A DNA stretch of 64,000 nt from an uncultured Bacteriovorax sp. (lineage in GTDB: Bacteria; Bdellovibrionota; Bacteriovoracia; Bacteriovoracales; Bacteriovoracaceae). Numbering within the stretch: position 1 is the stretch's first letter; each line of letters begins with the position of its first letter. The stretch is from positions 1-64,000 of the forward strand of contig CAMLKK010000013.1 of assembly GCA_946480715.1 (NCBI GenBank). Direction: 5' to 3'. Below are positions 42,009 through 51,599 of the stretch, piece after piece. Made by a program: the position numbers and the translations under genes. The notes under the pieces are model-generated. The model made no database searches, was not told the origin of the DNA, and saw only the letters and a program-made list of their open reading frames with translations.

Positions 42009-43505
42009 ATGCATCGCGTGTTAGTTGTTGATGATGACAAAGTCCTACAAGATTCCGTTAAAGAAGCTCTACTTTATCATAGCTTTGCTGTTGATGTAGC
42101 AAACAACGGAAAAGAAGCCCTTCATGCTGTTTACAAAGAAAAGTATGATCTGGTTGTTATGGACGTTAACATGCCAGAGATGGATGGTATTTCGGCTTTA
42201 ACTGAAATTAAAAAAGTTGATCCGTCTGTCATCGTTATCATTCTTACAGCTTATTCAAACGTCAGTGATGCCGTTAAAGTTGTTAAAGAAGGCGCTTACA
42301 ACTATCTTGAAAAACCAATTTCTTCTGAAAACTTAGTTGCGCTGATTAAGCGTGCACTAAAAGCTCGCTCACTCGTTGAGACATCGGCTTTTTCATCTCC
42401 AAGACTTTCTCTTGGTGGAGACGATCAATTCGTGGGTGAATCCCATGTTATGCAAAAAGTTTTCAACGTTATCGATAAACTCGCAAAAGTTAATACGCCA
42501 GTTCTCATTCGAGGTGAATCGGGTACAGGTAAAGAACTAGTTGCTCGTGCAATTCACTATAATGGTCCAAGAAAAGATGCAAAGTTTGTTACGATCAACC
42601 TTGCTGCTGTTCCTGAAAACCTTATTGAGTCAGAACTTTTTGGTCACGAAAAAGGTGCATTCACTGGTGCAGCTGAAAGAAAACTTGGTAAGTTCCAATA
42701 CGCTGATGGCGGAACACTATTTCTTGATGAAATTGGAGATGTTTCTCCAACAATGCAGGTTAAACTTCTCCGCGTTCTTCAGGAAAAAACATTTACTCCA
42801 ATTGGATCAAACCGCGACATCAAAGTCGATGTTCGCGTAATCGCAGCTTCTCACAAACCGTTTGAACAGATGATTAAAGATGGAACATTCCGCGAAGACT
42901 TGTTCTACCGCCTGAACGTTCTTCCTGTTTATCTACCGCCATTAAGAGAAAGAAAGAGTGATATCCCTTTCCTTGTGGATTACTACATTAAATATTTTAA
43001 CAATGTTCATGGGCTCAACATTAAAGGTGTAAGTGAAGAAGCCAAAAATCTTCTCGTAAACTTTTCTTGGCCTGGTAACATTCGTGAACTAAGAAACGTT
43101 ATTGAACATGCGTTCATTATCGAATCTTCAGACATGATTCAAACTCCGTCACTACCATCAAGCTTGAAGATGACTTCTCCGACGAAAGTTCCGGAGCCGG
43201 AAGAAAACAGCGACATGATGATTGATGTCGATGGAATTCAAGATTCAATCTTCGATATGAAGAGTGATGAAGTTAAACACGAGATGGATGGTTTCTCGTT
43301 CAACAATGTACTTAATTCAAAAGAAATGGTTATGGACTTCCAAATTGCCAAAGATCTTTTTGAAAAAGAATTTATTGTGTGGGCCTTGAAACAAAACCGT
43401 GGAAAGATTAACCAAACGGCGCTAAAAGCTAATATTCCTAAAAAGACGTTGCTCAGAAAGATCGAAAAGTATGAAATCAATGCCAAGGATTATGTAAACG
43501 GATAA
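42009..43505 (+). CDS. NtrC-family sigma-54-dependent response regulator
   Basis: 498 residues: a receiver domain with VVDDD and phospho-acceptor Asp52 ([10 protein letters not shown]), an AAA+ domain with GESGTGKE, the sigma-54-contacting GAFTGA (216-221) and [11 protein letters not shown], and a C-terminal Fis-type HTH ([18 protein letters not shown]). An extra acidic linker of about 60 residues separates the last two. The kinase upstream is the likely partner. It could act at the sigma-54 promoter at 21299-21314, though that is inference. Confidence 0.95.
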   Translation: MHRVLVVDDDKVLQDSVKEALLYHSFAVDVANNGKEALHAVYKEKYDLVVMDVNMPEMDGISALTEIKKVDPSVIVIILTAYSNVSDAVKVVKEGAYNYLEKPISSENLVALIKRALKARSLVETSAFSSPRLSLGGDDQFVGESHVMQKVFNVIDKLAKVNTPVLIRGESGTGKELVARAIHYNGPRKDAKFVTINLAAVPENLIESELFGHEKGAFTGAAERKLGKFQYADGGTLFLDEIGDVSPTMQVKLLRVLQEKTFTPIGSNRDIKVDVRVIAASHKPFEQMIKDGTFREDLFYRLNVLPVYLPPLRERKSDIPFLVDYYIKYFNNVHGLNIKGVSEEAKNLLVNFSWPGNIRELRNVIEHAFIIESSDMIQTPSLPSSLKMTSPTKVPEPEENSDMMIDVDGIQDSIFDMKSDEVKHEMDGFSFNNVLNSKEMVMDFQIAKDLFEKEFIVWALKQNRGKINQTALKANIPKKTLLRKIEKYEINAKDYVNG

Positions 43506-43509
43506 CGAC

Positions 43510-44013
43510 ATGAACATGATTTACAAAATGTGCATCCTGATTTCGACGATCATCATTGGTGATCAAGCGACTAAAGCGATTGTTCAGCAGAAATTTTTTT
43601 TAGGTGAAACGGTTCCTGTGATTGAAGGATTCTTTCATTTCACGTACGTGAGAAACCCTGGTGCAGCTTTCGGAATGTTTGGACAATCAGCAGACTGGAT
43701 TAGAATACCGCTCTTTTTCGGAGTTCCTGTTATTGCTTGTTTCTGGTTGCTTTATTTAATCTGGACAACAAGAAATACAAACAAACTTCAATGTCTTTCA
43801 TTTTCACTGATTTTTGCAGGAGCGGTTGGTAACCTTATCGATCGCTTCAGCATGAATTATGTTGTCGACTTTCTCGACTTTTTCATTGGGACAAATCACT
43901 TTCCTGCATTCAACATTGCAGACAGTGCTATTAGTATCGCGGCCGTCTTATTGATTTATGAAGTGCTCTTTCTAAACAATAAAAAAGGCGAGAATGCTTC
44001 CGATCCTGTTTGA
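43510..44013 (+). CDS. lspA: Lipoprotein signal peptidase II
   Basis: 167 residues, four hydrophobic helices, with DQATKAIVQ at the first, YVRNPGAAFG, then the two aspartate motifs GNLIDRF and FNIADSAI. It removes signal peptides from prolipoproteins after lipid attachment. It starts 4 bp after the regulator gene and overlaps lgt by 20 bp. Confidence 0.96.
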   Translation: MNMIYKMCILISTIIIGDQATKAIVQQKFFLGETVPVIEGFFHFTYVRNPGAAFGMFGQSADWIRIPLFFGVPVIACFWLLYLIWTTRNTNKLQCLSFSLIFAGAVGNLIDRFSMNYVVDFLDFFIGTNHFPAFNIADSAISIAAVLLIYEVLFLNNKKGENASDPV

Positions 44014-44746
44014 GTCTTCCTATTTTACACTTTTTAGTTATCCGCTCTTCATGGGTCTTGGATGGGGAGCGGCTTACGCTTTCACCCGCGCACTCTTTGA
44101 GAAATATTCCCTAGATTCAAAATCGCTTCAGCTCGTGTTCATCACATCATTTGTGACTTCATGGATAGGCGCCAAAATTTTCTTTTTATGGTTTTCAGCG
44201 CAAGGTAAATTCACAGAATATTTATATGCCGACAACTTTTGGCTGGGCGGAGGTTTCGTCTTTTATGGTGGATTGATATTCACTTTGATTGCCTATCTCA
44301 TCCTAACTTTAGGTTTAAAAAAGTTTCCTTTTTCATACTCTAAATTTTTGGCGCCCGGATTGGCCTTAGGACATGGAATTGGTCGCGTAGGATGTTTTCT
44401 TACGGGTTGTTGTTTCGGAAGTGTCTGCGATCTCCCTTGGAGCGTACACATGCATGGTGAGTTCCGCCATCCTGTTCAATTGTACGAAGCCTTCGGACTC
44501 TTTTTTCTTGTTTATCTGATGCTGAAATTCATCCAGCAAAAGCGCTCGAACCTTTTTATCTTCACACGCTATTTAATGTATTACTCAGTTCTAAGGTTTG
44601 TGGTGGAATTTTTCCGCGGCGATACTGTTCGTGGAGTTCACGGACTCAGTCTATCAACGTCTCAATGGGTTTCAGTGGGATTGTTTGTAGCAGCTTATTC
44701 GCTAACTTTTTTCGTGAAATCCGCCAACTTTTCTTCAGAAACATAA
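43994..44746 (+). CDS. lgt: Prolipoprotein diacylglyceryl transferase
   Basis: 250 residues, with about seven hydrophobic helices. HGIGRVGCFLTGCCFG and RHPVQLYEAF are the phosphatidylglycerol and His-containing signatures of Lgt, which attaches diacylglycerol to the lipobox Cys. The gene overlaps lspA by 20 bp, so the two lipoprotein maturation steps are translationally coupled. The 3' end overlaps the convergent ferredoxin gene by 52 bp. It is somewhat shorter than E. coli Lgt. Confidence 0.92.
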   Translation: MLPILFESSYFTLFSYPLFMGLGWGAAYAFTRALFEKYSLDSKSLQLVFITSFVTSWIGAKIFFLWFSAQGKFTEYLYADNFWLGGGFVFYGGLIFTLIAYLILTLGLKKFPFSYSKFLAPGLALGHGIGRVGCFLTGCCFGSVCDLPWSVHMHGEFRHPVQLYEAFGLFFLVYLMLKFIQQKRSNLFIFTRYLMYYSVLRFVVEFFRGDTVRGVHGLSLSTSQWVSVGLFVAAYSLTFFVKSANFSSET

Positions 44747-45129
44747 AGTTCAGAAACAAGAGTTTCCGATCCCCACGCTGTAAAAGCATCGTCGTGCTCA
44801 TACATTGTGATTGTTTCCCAAGGACAGTCTTGAGAACAGTTCTGACAGCCAATACAACGAGCGAGATCGATCTCAACCATTTGGCCGAACTGAGGATTAG
44901 CAGGATTTGGTCCAGGAACGAGTTCGATTGAATCTACAGGACAACCTTGAATACAAACTTCACACCCTGTACACCCAGATTGGTGAACGATAGCAAGAAG
45001 CTTAGGTGGTTTTTTACCTTTTCTTTTAGGTTTTAGCCTAGCAGTGTGAAATGGATTTTCTACGATGATTGTTTCATCGGCCAGAAGGTCATTTCTTTCT
45101 TTGTTAGCAGCTGTATTGTCGGTGCTCAT
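44695..45129 (-). CDS. 2[4Fe-4S] ferredoxin with N-terminal extension
   Basis: 144 residues: a polar N-terminal 45 residues, basic RLKPKRKGKKPP, then CTGCEVCIQGCP and CIGCQNCSQDCP, two standard cubane motifs, and a C-terminal extension of about 40 residues. It is probably a soluble electron carrier. Its 3' end lies under lgt (52-bp antisense overlap). A TATAAT lies upstream on the same strand. Confidence 0.9.
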   Translation of the reverse strand: MSTDNTAANKERNDLLADETIIVENPFHTARLKPKRKGKKPPKLLAIVHQSGCTGCEVCIQGCPVDSIELVPGPNPANPQFGQMVEIDLARCIGCQNCSQDCPWETITMYEHDDAFTAWGSETLVSELYVSEEKLADFTKKVSE

Positions 45130-45171
45130 AGCAAACCAAAATCGTATTTTTTATGTTATTAACAATGGCTA

Positions 45172-45177
45172 ATTATA
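45172..45177 (-). promoter_or_regulatory. Consensus -10 element for the ferredoxin gene
   Basis: TATAAT on the minus strand, with TAGCAA at 17 bp as a weak -35. It lies 43 bp before the ATG at 45129. In the same spacer the plus strand has TTGCTA-17-TAAAGT (45195-45223), a possible but weaker promoter for icmF. Confidence 0.42.
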
Positions 45178-45270
45178 CATTAAATGCGCTTTTCTTGCTA
45201 ATAGATTTGCAAGGAATTAAAGTTAACCAGTTTTTATCAAGCTAAATTTAGTTAAACCAGAGACGTTTAT

Positions 45271-48200
45271 ATGAAGAAATTAAGATTTGTTACAGCGGCA
45301 AGCCTCTTTGATGGCCACGATGTGTCGGTAAATATTATGCGCCGTATGCTTCAGGCAAAAGGGGTTGAGGTTATTCACTTAGGCCACAACCGTTCTGCTC
45401 AGGAAGTTGTGGATGCGGCCATTCAAGAGGACGTACACGCTGTTGCCCTCAGTTCATACCAAGGTGGACACGTAGAATATTTTACTTATATTCGCGAGCT
45501 GCTCGATGCAGCCGGGGCTAAAAATGTAAAAATCTTCGGTGGTGGCGGTGGGGTCATCACTCCTAGCGAAATTAAACTTCTCCATTCACGAGGAATTACT
45601 CGCATATATTCTCCGCAAGACGGAATGGAAATCGGTCTTAATGGGATCATCGACGATATGATTAAGAGATCGGAAGAGTCGACTCTTTCGGGAATCGACT
45701 TTACTAAGTTTGATGTTAAAAATCTTGATAAACGCATGCTCTCAAAAGTTATCACGAGCATTGAAGATAATGGTGAAACACCGGTTAAATTTACAGCGGG
45801 CAAAGTTCCTGTTTTAGGTATCACGGGTACAGGCGGAGCAGGAAAATCATCGCTCATTGATGAACTCCTCCTGCGTTTTTATCGCCATTCACCGGATTGC
45901 AAAATCGCTCTCATTTCAGTTGATCCAACTAAGAAAAAAACATCGGGAGCTCTTCTTGGAGACCGTATTCGTTTAGGAAGTGCGAGCTTTAATAATTTTT
46001 ATATCCGCTCACTTGCTACACGCGATTCAAACACAGAACTTTCACCACACATCAAAGATGTTGTGTCTTTTTTAAAGTCTCAGTCATTTGATTTGATCCT
46101 TGTTGAAACTTCGGGAATTGGACAAGCAAGTGATGAAATCACAAAAGTTGCCGACAAATGTATTTATGTGATGACTCCAGAATATGGAGCTGCTACTCAG
46201 CTTGAAAAAATTGAAATGCTTGAAGCTGCGGACTTCATCGTTCTCAATAAATTTGAAAAACCTCGCTCAGAAGATGCTCTTCGTGACATTCGTAAACAAT
46301 GGCGAAGAAATCACAATCAATTCGCAGGACACCCTGGTGCTCCGGAAGATGATCAACTTCCAGTTTACGGAACAATGGCTTCGCAATTTAATGATGTCGG
46401 AGTCAACGCTCTTTTCTTCGACGTTGTAAAGGCCTTAGAACTAAAAGCACAAAACTTAGAAACTCTTAATTGCGATAAAGCTCCTTCAGTTAAAAAACGT
46501 ATTATCGCTCCGGAGAGATCACTATATCTACGAGACATCGCAGGGACTGTTCGTTCGTATAACAAAGAAGCGCTTGAGACTGCTGAAAAAATGAAAGACT
46601 ATGAAGCTCTTCTCATTGCCAGCAATCTTCTAAAAGGCAACAAAGACCTCGAAGCAAAACTTTCAGAAGTAAAAGCTTCTATTCCAGAGTCGGCATTTGC
46701 TGAATTAAAAACTTTTGATGAAACGATAGCTCAATACGAAGCGGGAACGTTCTCTTATTTTGTTCGTGGAAAAGAAATTAAAGTAAAAACGAAATACAAA
46801 TCGCTTTCTGGAAATGATATTTCAAAAGTTGCTTATCCAAGTTTCCACTCGATGACGGAAAAATACCGCTTCATCAAAGACTCGAATTTACCTGGACACT
46901 TTCCATTTGCCGCCGGAATTTTTCCGTTTAAGCGCGCTGATGAAGATCCAAAAAGAATGTTTGCCGGAGAAGGCGGGCCACTCAGAACAAATAAACGCTT
47001 CCACTATCTTTCAAAAGACGACAAAGCAAAACGTCTTTCAACTGCTTTTGACTCTGTAACTTTATACGGAGAAGATCCGGATGTTCGCCCTGATATTTTT
47101 GGTAAAATCGGGGAAGCCGGAGTGTCGATTGCGACTTTGGATGATATGCAAGACCTCTACAAAGGTTTCAGCCTCATCGATCCTTACACTTCAGTATCAA
47201 TGACCATCAATGGTCCAGCACCAATCATCCTTGCGCTCTTTATGAACACAGCGATGAAACAAGCGCTATCAGGAGACGATTTTTGGAATGAACAAAAGCG
47301 TATCGAAGTTATGCGCCAGGTTCGCGGTACAGTTCAAGCGGACATCCTAAAAGAAGATCAAGCACAGAACACTTGTATTTTCTCTCTCGAATTCGCCCTT
47401 AAAATGATGGGTGATATTCAGGAATACTTCTGTAGAAACGCCATTAAAAATTATTATTCAGTTTCAATTTCGGGTTACCACATTGCTGAAGCCGGAGCGA
47501 ATCCGATTTCTCAAATGGCCTTTACGCTTTCAAATGGATTCACGTTTGTTGAGTACTATCTAAGTCGCGGAATGAAGATTGATGATTTCTCGCAAAACCT
47601 TTCATACTTCTTCTCAAATGGTCTAGACCCTGAATACACAGTTATGGGACGAGTCGCCCGTAAAATTTGGGCCGTTACACTAAGAGATAAATATGGCGCG
47701 AATGAAAAATCGCAACAGTTTAAATATCACGTTCAAACTTCTGGACGCTCTTTGCACGCTCAGGAAATTGATTTTAACGACATTAGAACAACACTACAGG
47801 CGTTCTTAGCGCTTTCTGATAACTGTAACTCACTTCACACGAATGCTTACGATGAAGCGATTACAACGCCAACGGAAGAGTCAGTTAGAAGAGCAATGGC
47901 CATCCAAATGATCATTAACCGTGAATTCGGAATGAATAAAACGGATAACCCAGTTCAAGGTGCATACATTGTTGAAGAATTAGCAGCTATCGTTGAAGAA
48001 CAAGTACTTCGTGAATTTGAAAACATCTCTGATAAAGGCGGTGTTCTTGGTGCAATGGAATCAATGTATCAACGCTCGAAGATTCAGGAAGAGTCACTAT
48101 ATTACGAAACATTGAAAGATTCGGGTGAATTCCCAATCATCGGTGTTAACACATACATCTCTCCAGATATCAAAGAACAAATGGCGAAAGAAATCGAAAT

Positions 48201-48426
48201 CTCACGCTGTACTGATGATGAAAAAATGGATCAGATTAATCGCTTGAATGCCTTCAAGAAAAAGAATGCGGACAAATCACAAGAAGCACTTAACCGTCTA
48301 AGAACTGTTGCTCTAAATGATGGAAACGTGTTCGAAGAATTGCTTTCAACTGTTAACTTCGCAAGCTTGGGACAAATCACAAATCTTCTTTATGAAGTTG
48401 GTGGTAAGTACAGAAGGAACATGTAA
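45271..48426 (+). CDS. icmF: Fused isobutyryl-CoA mutase (IcmF)
   Basis: 1051 residues in the IcmF order: a B12-binding domain (1 to about 135, LFDGHDVS with the cobalt-ligating His), a MeaB-type G-protein chaperone with P-loop GTGGAGKSS near residue 190, and the mutase TIM barrel (about 500-1051). GIFPFKR has Phe where methylmalonyl-CoA mutase has Tyr, supporting isobutyryl/n-butyryl-CoA. The fused protein loads its own adenosylcobalamin with GTP. It is followed immediately (1-bp overlap) by the adenosyltransferase. Confidence 0.95.
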   Translation: MKKLRFVTAASLFDGHDVSVNIMRRMLQAKGVEVIHLGHNRSAQEVVDAAIQEDVHAVALSSYQGGHVEYFTYIRELLDAAGAKNVKIFGGGGGVITPSEIKLLHSRGITRIYSPQDGMEIGLNGIIDDMIKRSEESTLSGIDFTKFDVKNLDKRMLSKVITSIEDNGETPVKFTAGKVPVLGITGTGGAGKSSLIDELLLRFYRHSPDCKIALISVDPTKKKTSGALLGDRIRLGSASFNNFYIRSLATRDSNTELSPHIKDVVSFLKSQSFDLILVETSGIGQASDEITKVADKCIYVMTPEYGAATQLEKIEMLEAADFIVLNKFEKPRSEDALRDIRKQWRRNHNQFAGHPGAPEDDQLPVYGTMASQFNDVGVNALFFDVVKALELKAQNLETLNCDKAPSVKKRIIAPERSLYLRDIAGTVRSYNKEALETAEKMKDYEALLIASNLLKGNKDLEAKLSEVKASIPESAFAELKTFDETIAQYEAGTFSYFVRGKEIKVKTKYKSLSGNDISKVAYPSFHSMTEKYRFIKDSNLPGHFPFAAGIFPFKRADEDPKRMFAGEGGPLRTNKRFHYLSKDDKAKRLSTAFDSVTLYGEDPDVRPDIFGKIGEAGVSIATLDDMQDLYKGFSLIDPYTSVSMTINGPAPIILALFMNTAMKQALSGDDFWNEQKRIEVMRQVRGTVQADILKEDQAQNTCIFSLEFALKMMGDIQEYFCRNAIKNYYSVSISGYHIAEAGANPISQMAFTLSNGFTFVEYYLSRGMKIDDFSQNLSYFFSNGLDPEYTVMGRVARKIWAVTLRDKYGANEKSQQFKYHVQTSGRSLHAQEIDFNDIRTTLQAFLALSDNCNSLHTNAYDEAITTPTEESVRRAMAIQMIINREFGMNKTDNPVQGAYIVEELAAIVEEQVLREFENISDKGGVLGAMESMYQRSKIQEESLYYETLKDSGEFPIIGVNTYISPDIKEQMAKEIEISRCTDDEKMDQINRLNAFKKKNADKSQEALNRLRTVALNDGNVFEELLSTVNFASLGQITNLLYEVGGKYRRNM

Positions 48427-48989
48427 TGAAAAAAGCTTCAGTTTATACAAAAACAGGCGATGGCGGTCTCACTGGTTTAGTTGGTGGGACTCGCATCATT
48501 AAAAGTGATCCTAGAATTAGTCTCTACGGTGAAGTAGATGAACTTAATTCTTGTATCGGTTTTGCAATGAGTTTGATGACTGAAGCAGACGATAAAAATT
48601 TACTGCTTAAAATTCAATCTTCACTCTTTGATTTAGGAAGCAATCTTGCCTGCGAAAAAGAAAAGAGAGCTCAATTCAACTTGCCGCATGTGAAAGTTGC
48701 CTTGATCTTAGATATCGAAAAAGAAATCGATCGTCTGGATGCAACTCTTCCGCCTTTAAAGCATTTTATCTTGCCTGGTGGAACACCAGTCGCGGCAGCT
48801 TTCCATGTATGCCGCACGGTCTGCAGAAGAGTTGAGCGCGAAATGGTTGGATTTGAAGCTTCTCATCCTGGAGAAATTCCAGCGCACTCAATTGAATACA
48901 TAAATAGATTGTCGGATTATTTCTTCATTCTCGCACGTGCGCTCAATCTTCAATTAGGTGTGAAGGAACGTGAATGGATTGCCCACTAA
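48426..48989 (+). CDS. Cob(I)alamin adenosyltransferase (PduO type)
   Basis: 187 residues. KTGDGGLTGL and GGTRIIKSDPRISLYGEVDELNS form the ATP site, and FILPGGTPVAAAFHVCRTVCRRVERE the cobalamin helix. It makes adenosylcobalamin, the cofactor IcmF needs, and is coupled to icmF by a TAATG junction. PduO-type enzymes hand cofactor directly to the mutase in other systems; that is likely here. Confidence 0.95.
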   Translation: MKKASVYTKTGDGGLTGLVGGTRIIKSDPRISLYGEVDELNSCIGFAMSLMTEADDKNLLLKIQSSLFDLGSNLACEKEKRAQFNLPHVKVALILDIEKEIDRLDATLPPLKHFILPGGTPVAAAFHVCRTVCRRVEREMVGFEASHPGEIPAHSIEYINRLSDYFFILARALNLQLGVKEREWIAH

Positions 48990-48992
48990 AAA

Positions 48993-49580
48993 TTAAGCTT
49001 TCTTCTTTTTGATCGCGTTTTTATCGAGCTTAAGCATTTTCGTCATGCCTGAACTTTCTTCTTGTTCGATGACGTTATCAACACCAGCGCTCCAATTTTC
49101 TTCTTTCGTTTTTTTCTTGAGAAGTTCTTTGTTCAAAACCACAGTTGGCTTTTTTTCAGGTTTTCCACCTGGCTTTACTTCTTTGGCCTTTTGGATGCCC
49201 ATTTGTGATGAAGTAAGTACGGGTAGTGTCGCTTCCCCGTTTTTCTCCATATTATTGTAGCCAATTGCGATTCGCTCTTTAGGAGTTAATCTTTTGTCAT
49301 CAATACGAATAAGAGTGTTACCAACGCGAATAACGTCATTCACTTTCATTAATGTCGACATGATACGGCTATTGTTAATGAAAGATCCATTGGTGGAACT
49401 TAGGTCTTCAAAGAGAACTGCTCCCTCTTTGGTGAGTGAAAAACTGCAATGTTTACTAGACATCTTTCCGTCATCGATTTTTAAATCTGTTGAGCTTGAT
49501 CGGCCTAAGATGATTTTGGACATAACCGGAATTTCGGCAAGTTGCCCATCTTCTGTTTTGATGATAAGTACTATCGCCAT
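48993..49580 (-). CDS. FHA-domain protein
   Basis: 195 residues. Residues about 1-95 are an FHA domain: ILGRSSSTDLKIDD, MSSKHCSFSL, DLSSTNGSFINNSR, with the Arg, Ser, His and Asn that bind phosphothreonine. The rest is Lys-rich and low in structure. Likely a reader of Ser/Thr phosphorylation; no kinase is adjacent. Preceded by AAGGGAG. Confidence 0.88.
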   Translation of the reverse strand: MAIVLIIKTEDGQLAEIPVMSKIILGRSSSTDLKIDDGKMSSKHCSFSLTKEGAVLFEDLSSTNGSFINNSRIMSTLMKVNDVIRVGNTLIRIDDKRLTPKERIAIGYNNMEKNGEATLPVLTSSQMGIQKAKEVKPGGKPEKKPTVVLNKELLKKKTKEENWSAGVDNVIEQEESSGMTKMLKLDKNAIKKKKA

Positions 49581-49654
49581 AGTTGACTCCCTTATAACTA
49601 AATATTATCTCATGACATTTGGAATTCAAAAGGTGAGAACAAACTGCCGAAATT

Positions 49655-49664
49655 GTGCTAAAAT
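49655..49664 (+). promoter_or_regulatory. Extended -10 promoter of the A-type Fe-S carrier gene
   Basis: TG-C-TAAAAT at 49656-49664 is an extended -10 with one mismatch, 46 bp before the ATG at 49711; a -35 is weak (AGAACA). An ACCT-ATTA-AGGT hairpin lies in the leader. Confidence 0.45.
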
Positions 49665-49710
49665 ATGAGAGTAGGCGACCTATTAAGGTGGATAAAAAGA
49701 GGCCAATTTT

Positions 49711-50043
49711 ATGGAACAAATTGTAACAGTAACTGAAAAAGCACTCGGACATATTCGCGAGATTTATAAGCAGGAACAACAGGGCCTGGATAAAGGACTT
49801 CGTTTAGGTGTAACTGGCGGTGGATGTTCTGGTCTATCTTATAAAATCGAATTCAGTGATCGCAAAGAAAAAGACAACGTTCTGGATTTCGGCGATATCA
49901 AAATCTTCATTGATCCCAAATCATCAATTTACCTTAAAGGTGTTGAATTAGATTTTAAAGACGGACTCAATGGAAAAGGATTTGTTTTCAGCAATCCAAA
50001 CGCCACCAATACTTGCGGGTGTGGTGAATCTTTCTCTGTCTAA
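49711..50043 (+). CDS. A-type iron-sulfur carrier (ErpA/IscA-like)
   Basis: 110 residues in the HesB/IscA family, with the three cluster cysteines: GGGCSGLSY and the CGCG near the C-terminus. It carries 4Fe-4S or 2Fe-2S clusters to apo-proteins. It is translationally coupled (TAATG) to the YgfZ-TPR gene, which assists the same pathway. ErpA versus IscA cannot be decided from sequence alone. Confidence 0.93.
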   Translation: MEQIVTVTEKALGHIREIYKQEQQGLDKGLRLGVTGGGCSGLSYKIEFSDRKEKDNVLDFGDIKIFIDPKSSIYLKGVELDFKDGLNGKGFVFSNPNATNTCGCGESFSV

Positions 50044-51599
50044 TGGAACTGAACTCACTTCGATTTAGTCTTACTCAATACCAACTTGTTGATTGGGATC
50101 TCATTAAAGTCACTGGTGCTGATCGTGAAAACTTTTTTCAAGGCCAAGTGACCAATGATCTCCTCTCCCTAGAAATGGGTAATGCCCAACTCACTACAAG
50201 ACTTAATCGCGTAGGGAAAATTCAGTCGTTCTTTTTTATCGCCCGCACAGAAGAGTCTCTCTATATTTTGTGCCAAAAAATGTTAACAGATTCCATTCTC
50301 GAAGATTTTAATAAATTTATCATAATGGATGACGTGGAATTATCACCTCAGAAAACTGAACTTTGGTTGCTTCTCAATCCGAGTCTTAGTGAAAAAAGGG
50401 AGAAACTTTTTTCACTTAATTTCTTCGGTATCGAATCTGCACTGTTGAATTCCAAATCACCCGATGTACCGTTAGCTGATATTGAAGAATTAGAAAAAAT
50501 CAGACAACTCAATGGTTATCCTTTTTGGGGAAAAGATATCGATAGCACAATGTTTGTGAATGATACTTTTTTGAACGAAGTTGGGATTTCATATAAGAAG
50601 GGCTGTTTTCTTGGGCAAGAAACTGTTGCCAAAATTGAGAACAATCGAGGTGCAGCTTATTACCCAGTAAATCTTATTTTAGAAAAAGCTGTTTTAGAAA
50701 AATTAGAGCAGAAAGATTTTATGATTGATGATCGCAAAGGCGGTCATATTCTTTATCATAATGACAATATCCTAACGGCAAATTTATTCCGCGACTTCAG
50801 AGTCGAGGCACGCTCATTGGATATTGTGGTTGATGGCAAAACCTATCAGGCCAAAGTTCAATATCTTCCTTTTTATAAAAATCAAAAACCAAAAGAACTG
50901 GCACTTGAGCTTTATCATATCGGCGTTGAATACTTCCAAAAAAACAATAATTCATTAGCTCTGCAGTTTATGCAAAAATCGATCTCTTTCGATCCCACGT
51001 TTGCTGATGCCTATGAAAGTATTGGTGTTATTTTAGGAAGGGAAGAACGTTACAATGAAGCCATTGAATGGATGGACAAACTGCTTCTCGCAAATTCATC
51101 TTCAGTTATGGCCCACACGAATAAATCTCTCTATCTCATGAAGCTTGGTAAAATCGAAGAAGCGGAAGCCGAGAAGGCAACGGCAACGGTTAAATCGTTT
51201 GCGATGTTTGGTGAAGAAGCTAAGCTCAAAAAGGCGATGGAAGCTGAAAAACAGAAGAAAGAGGACGATATCAATCGTCGAGAAAAAATGTTTTTACAAG
51301 TTTTGGAAATCGACGAAGAAGATACCATAGCTCTTTATGGACTGGGTGATATTGCTTTTCACCGCAACCAGTTCGATAAGGCCGTTGAGCAGCTTTCTAA
51401 AGTCATTGCTCACGATCCAAAATATTCGATGGCGTATTTGCAGCTTGGAAAAGCTTATGAAGCTTTAGGCAATGTTCAAATGGCCCATGAGACGTTTAGC
51501 AGGGGAATAGAGGTCGCCTCGAAACAAGGCGACATGATGCCTGCAAATGACATGCAATCGCGCTTAAACCAGCTTGTAGTGAGCTCTCGTTTGAGTTAG
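50043..51599 (+). CDS. ygfZ: YgfZ (IbaG/IbaF-type Fe-S helper) fused to TPR domain
   Basis: 518 residues. The first about 280 are a folate-binding YgfZ/GcvT-like domain, including the YgfZ signature KKGCFLGQETVAK with the essential Cys. From about 285 the protein is tetratricopeptide repeats (LALELYHIGVEYFQKNN, SFDPTFADAYES, AIEWMDKLL, LGDIAFHRNQFDKAVEQL). Ordinary YgfZ is about 325 residues with no TPR. It follows the A-type carrier with a 1-base overlap and converges on the HExxH gene with a 36-bp overlap. Likely helps insert or repair Fe-S clusters in a larger complex. Confidence 0.88.
   Translation: MELNSLRFSLTQYQLVDWDLIKVTGADRENFFQGQVTNDLLSLEMGNAQLTTRLNRVGKIQSFFFIARTEESLYILCQKMLTDSILEDFNKFIIMDDVELSPQKTELWLLLNPSLSEKREKLFSLNFFGIESALLNSKSPDVPLADIEELEKIRQLNGYPFWGKDIDSTMFVNDTFLNEVGISYKKGCFLGQETVAKIENNRGAAYYPVNLILEKAVLEKLEQKDFMIDDRKGGHILYHNDNILTANLFRDFRVEARSLDIVVDGKTYQAKVQYLPFYKNQKPKELALELYHIGVEYFQKNNNSLALQFMQKSISFDPTFADAYESIGVILGREERYNEAIEWMDKLLLANSSSVMAHTNKSLYLMKLGKIEEAEAEKATATVKSFAMFGEEAKLKKAMEAEKQKKEDDINRREKMFLQVLEIDEEDTIALYGLGDIAFHRNQFDKAVEQLSKVIAHDPKYSMAYLQLGKAYEALGNVQMAHETFSRGIEVASKQGDMMPANDMQSRLNQLVVSSRLS

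Noticed and set aside
45486..45857. A 123-codon minus-strand frame in icmF.
   Set aside because: Proline- and serine-rich mirror of the IcmF Gly-rich P-loop region; no ribosome site.
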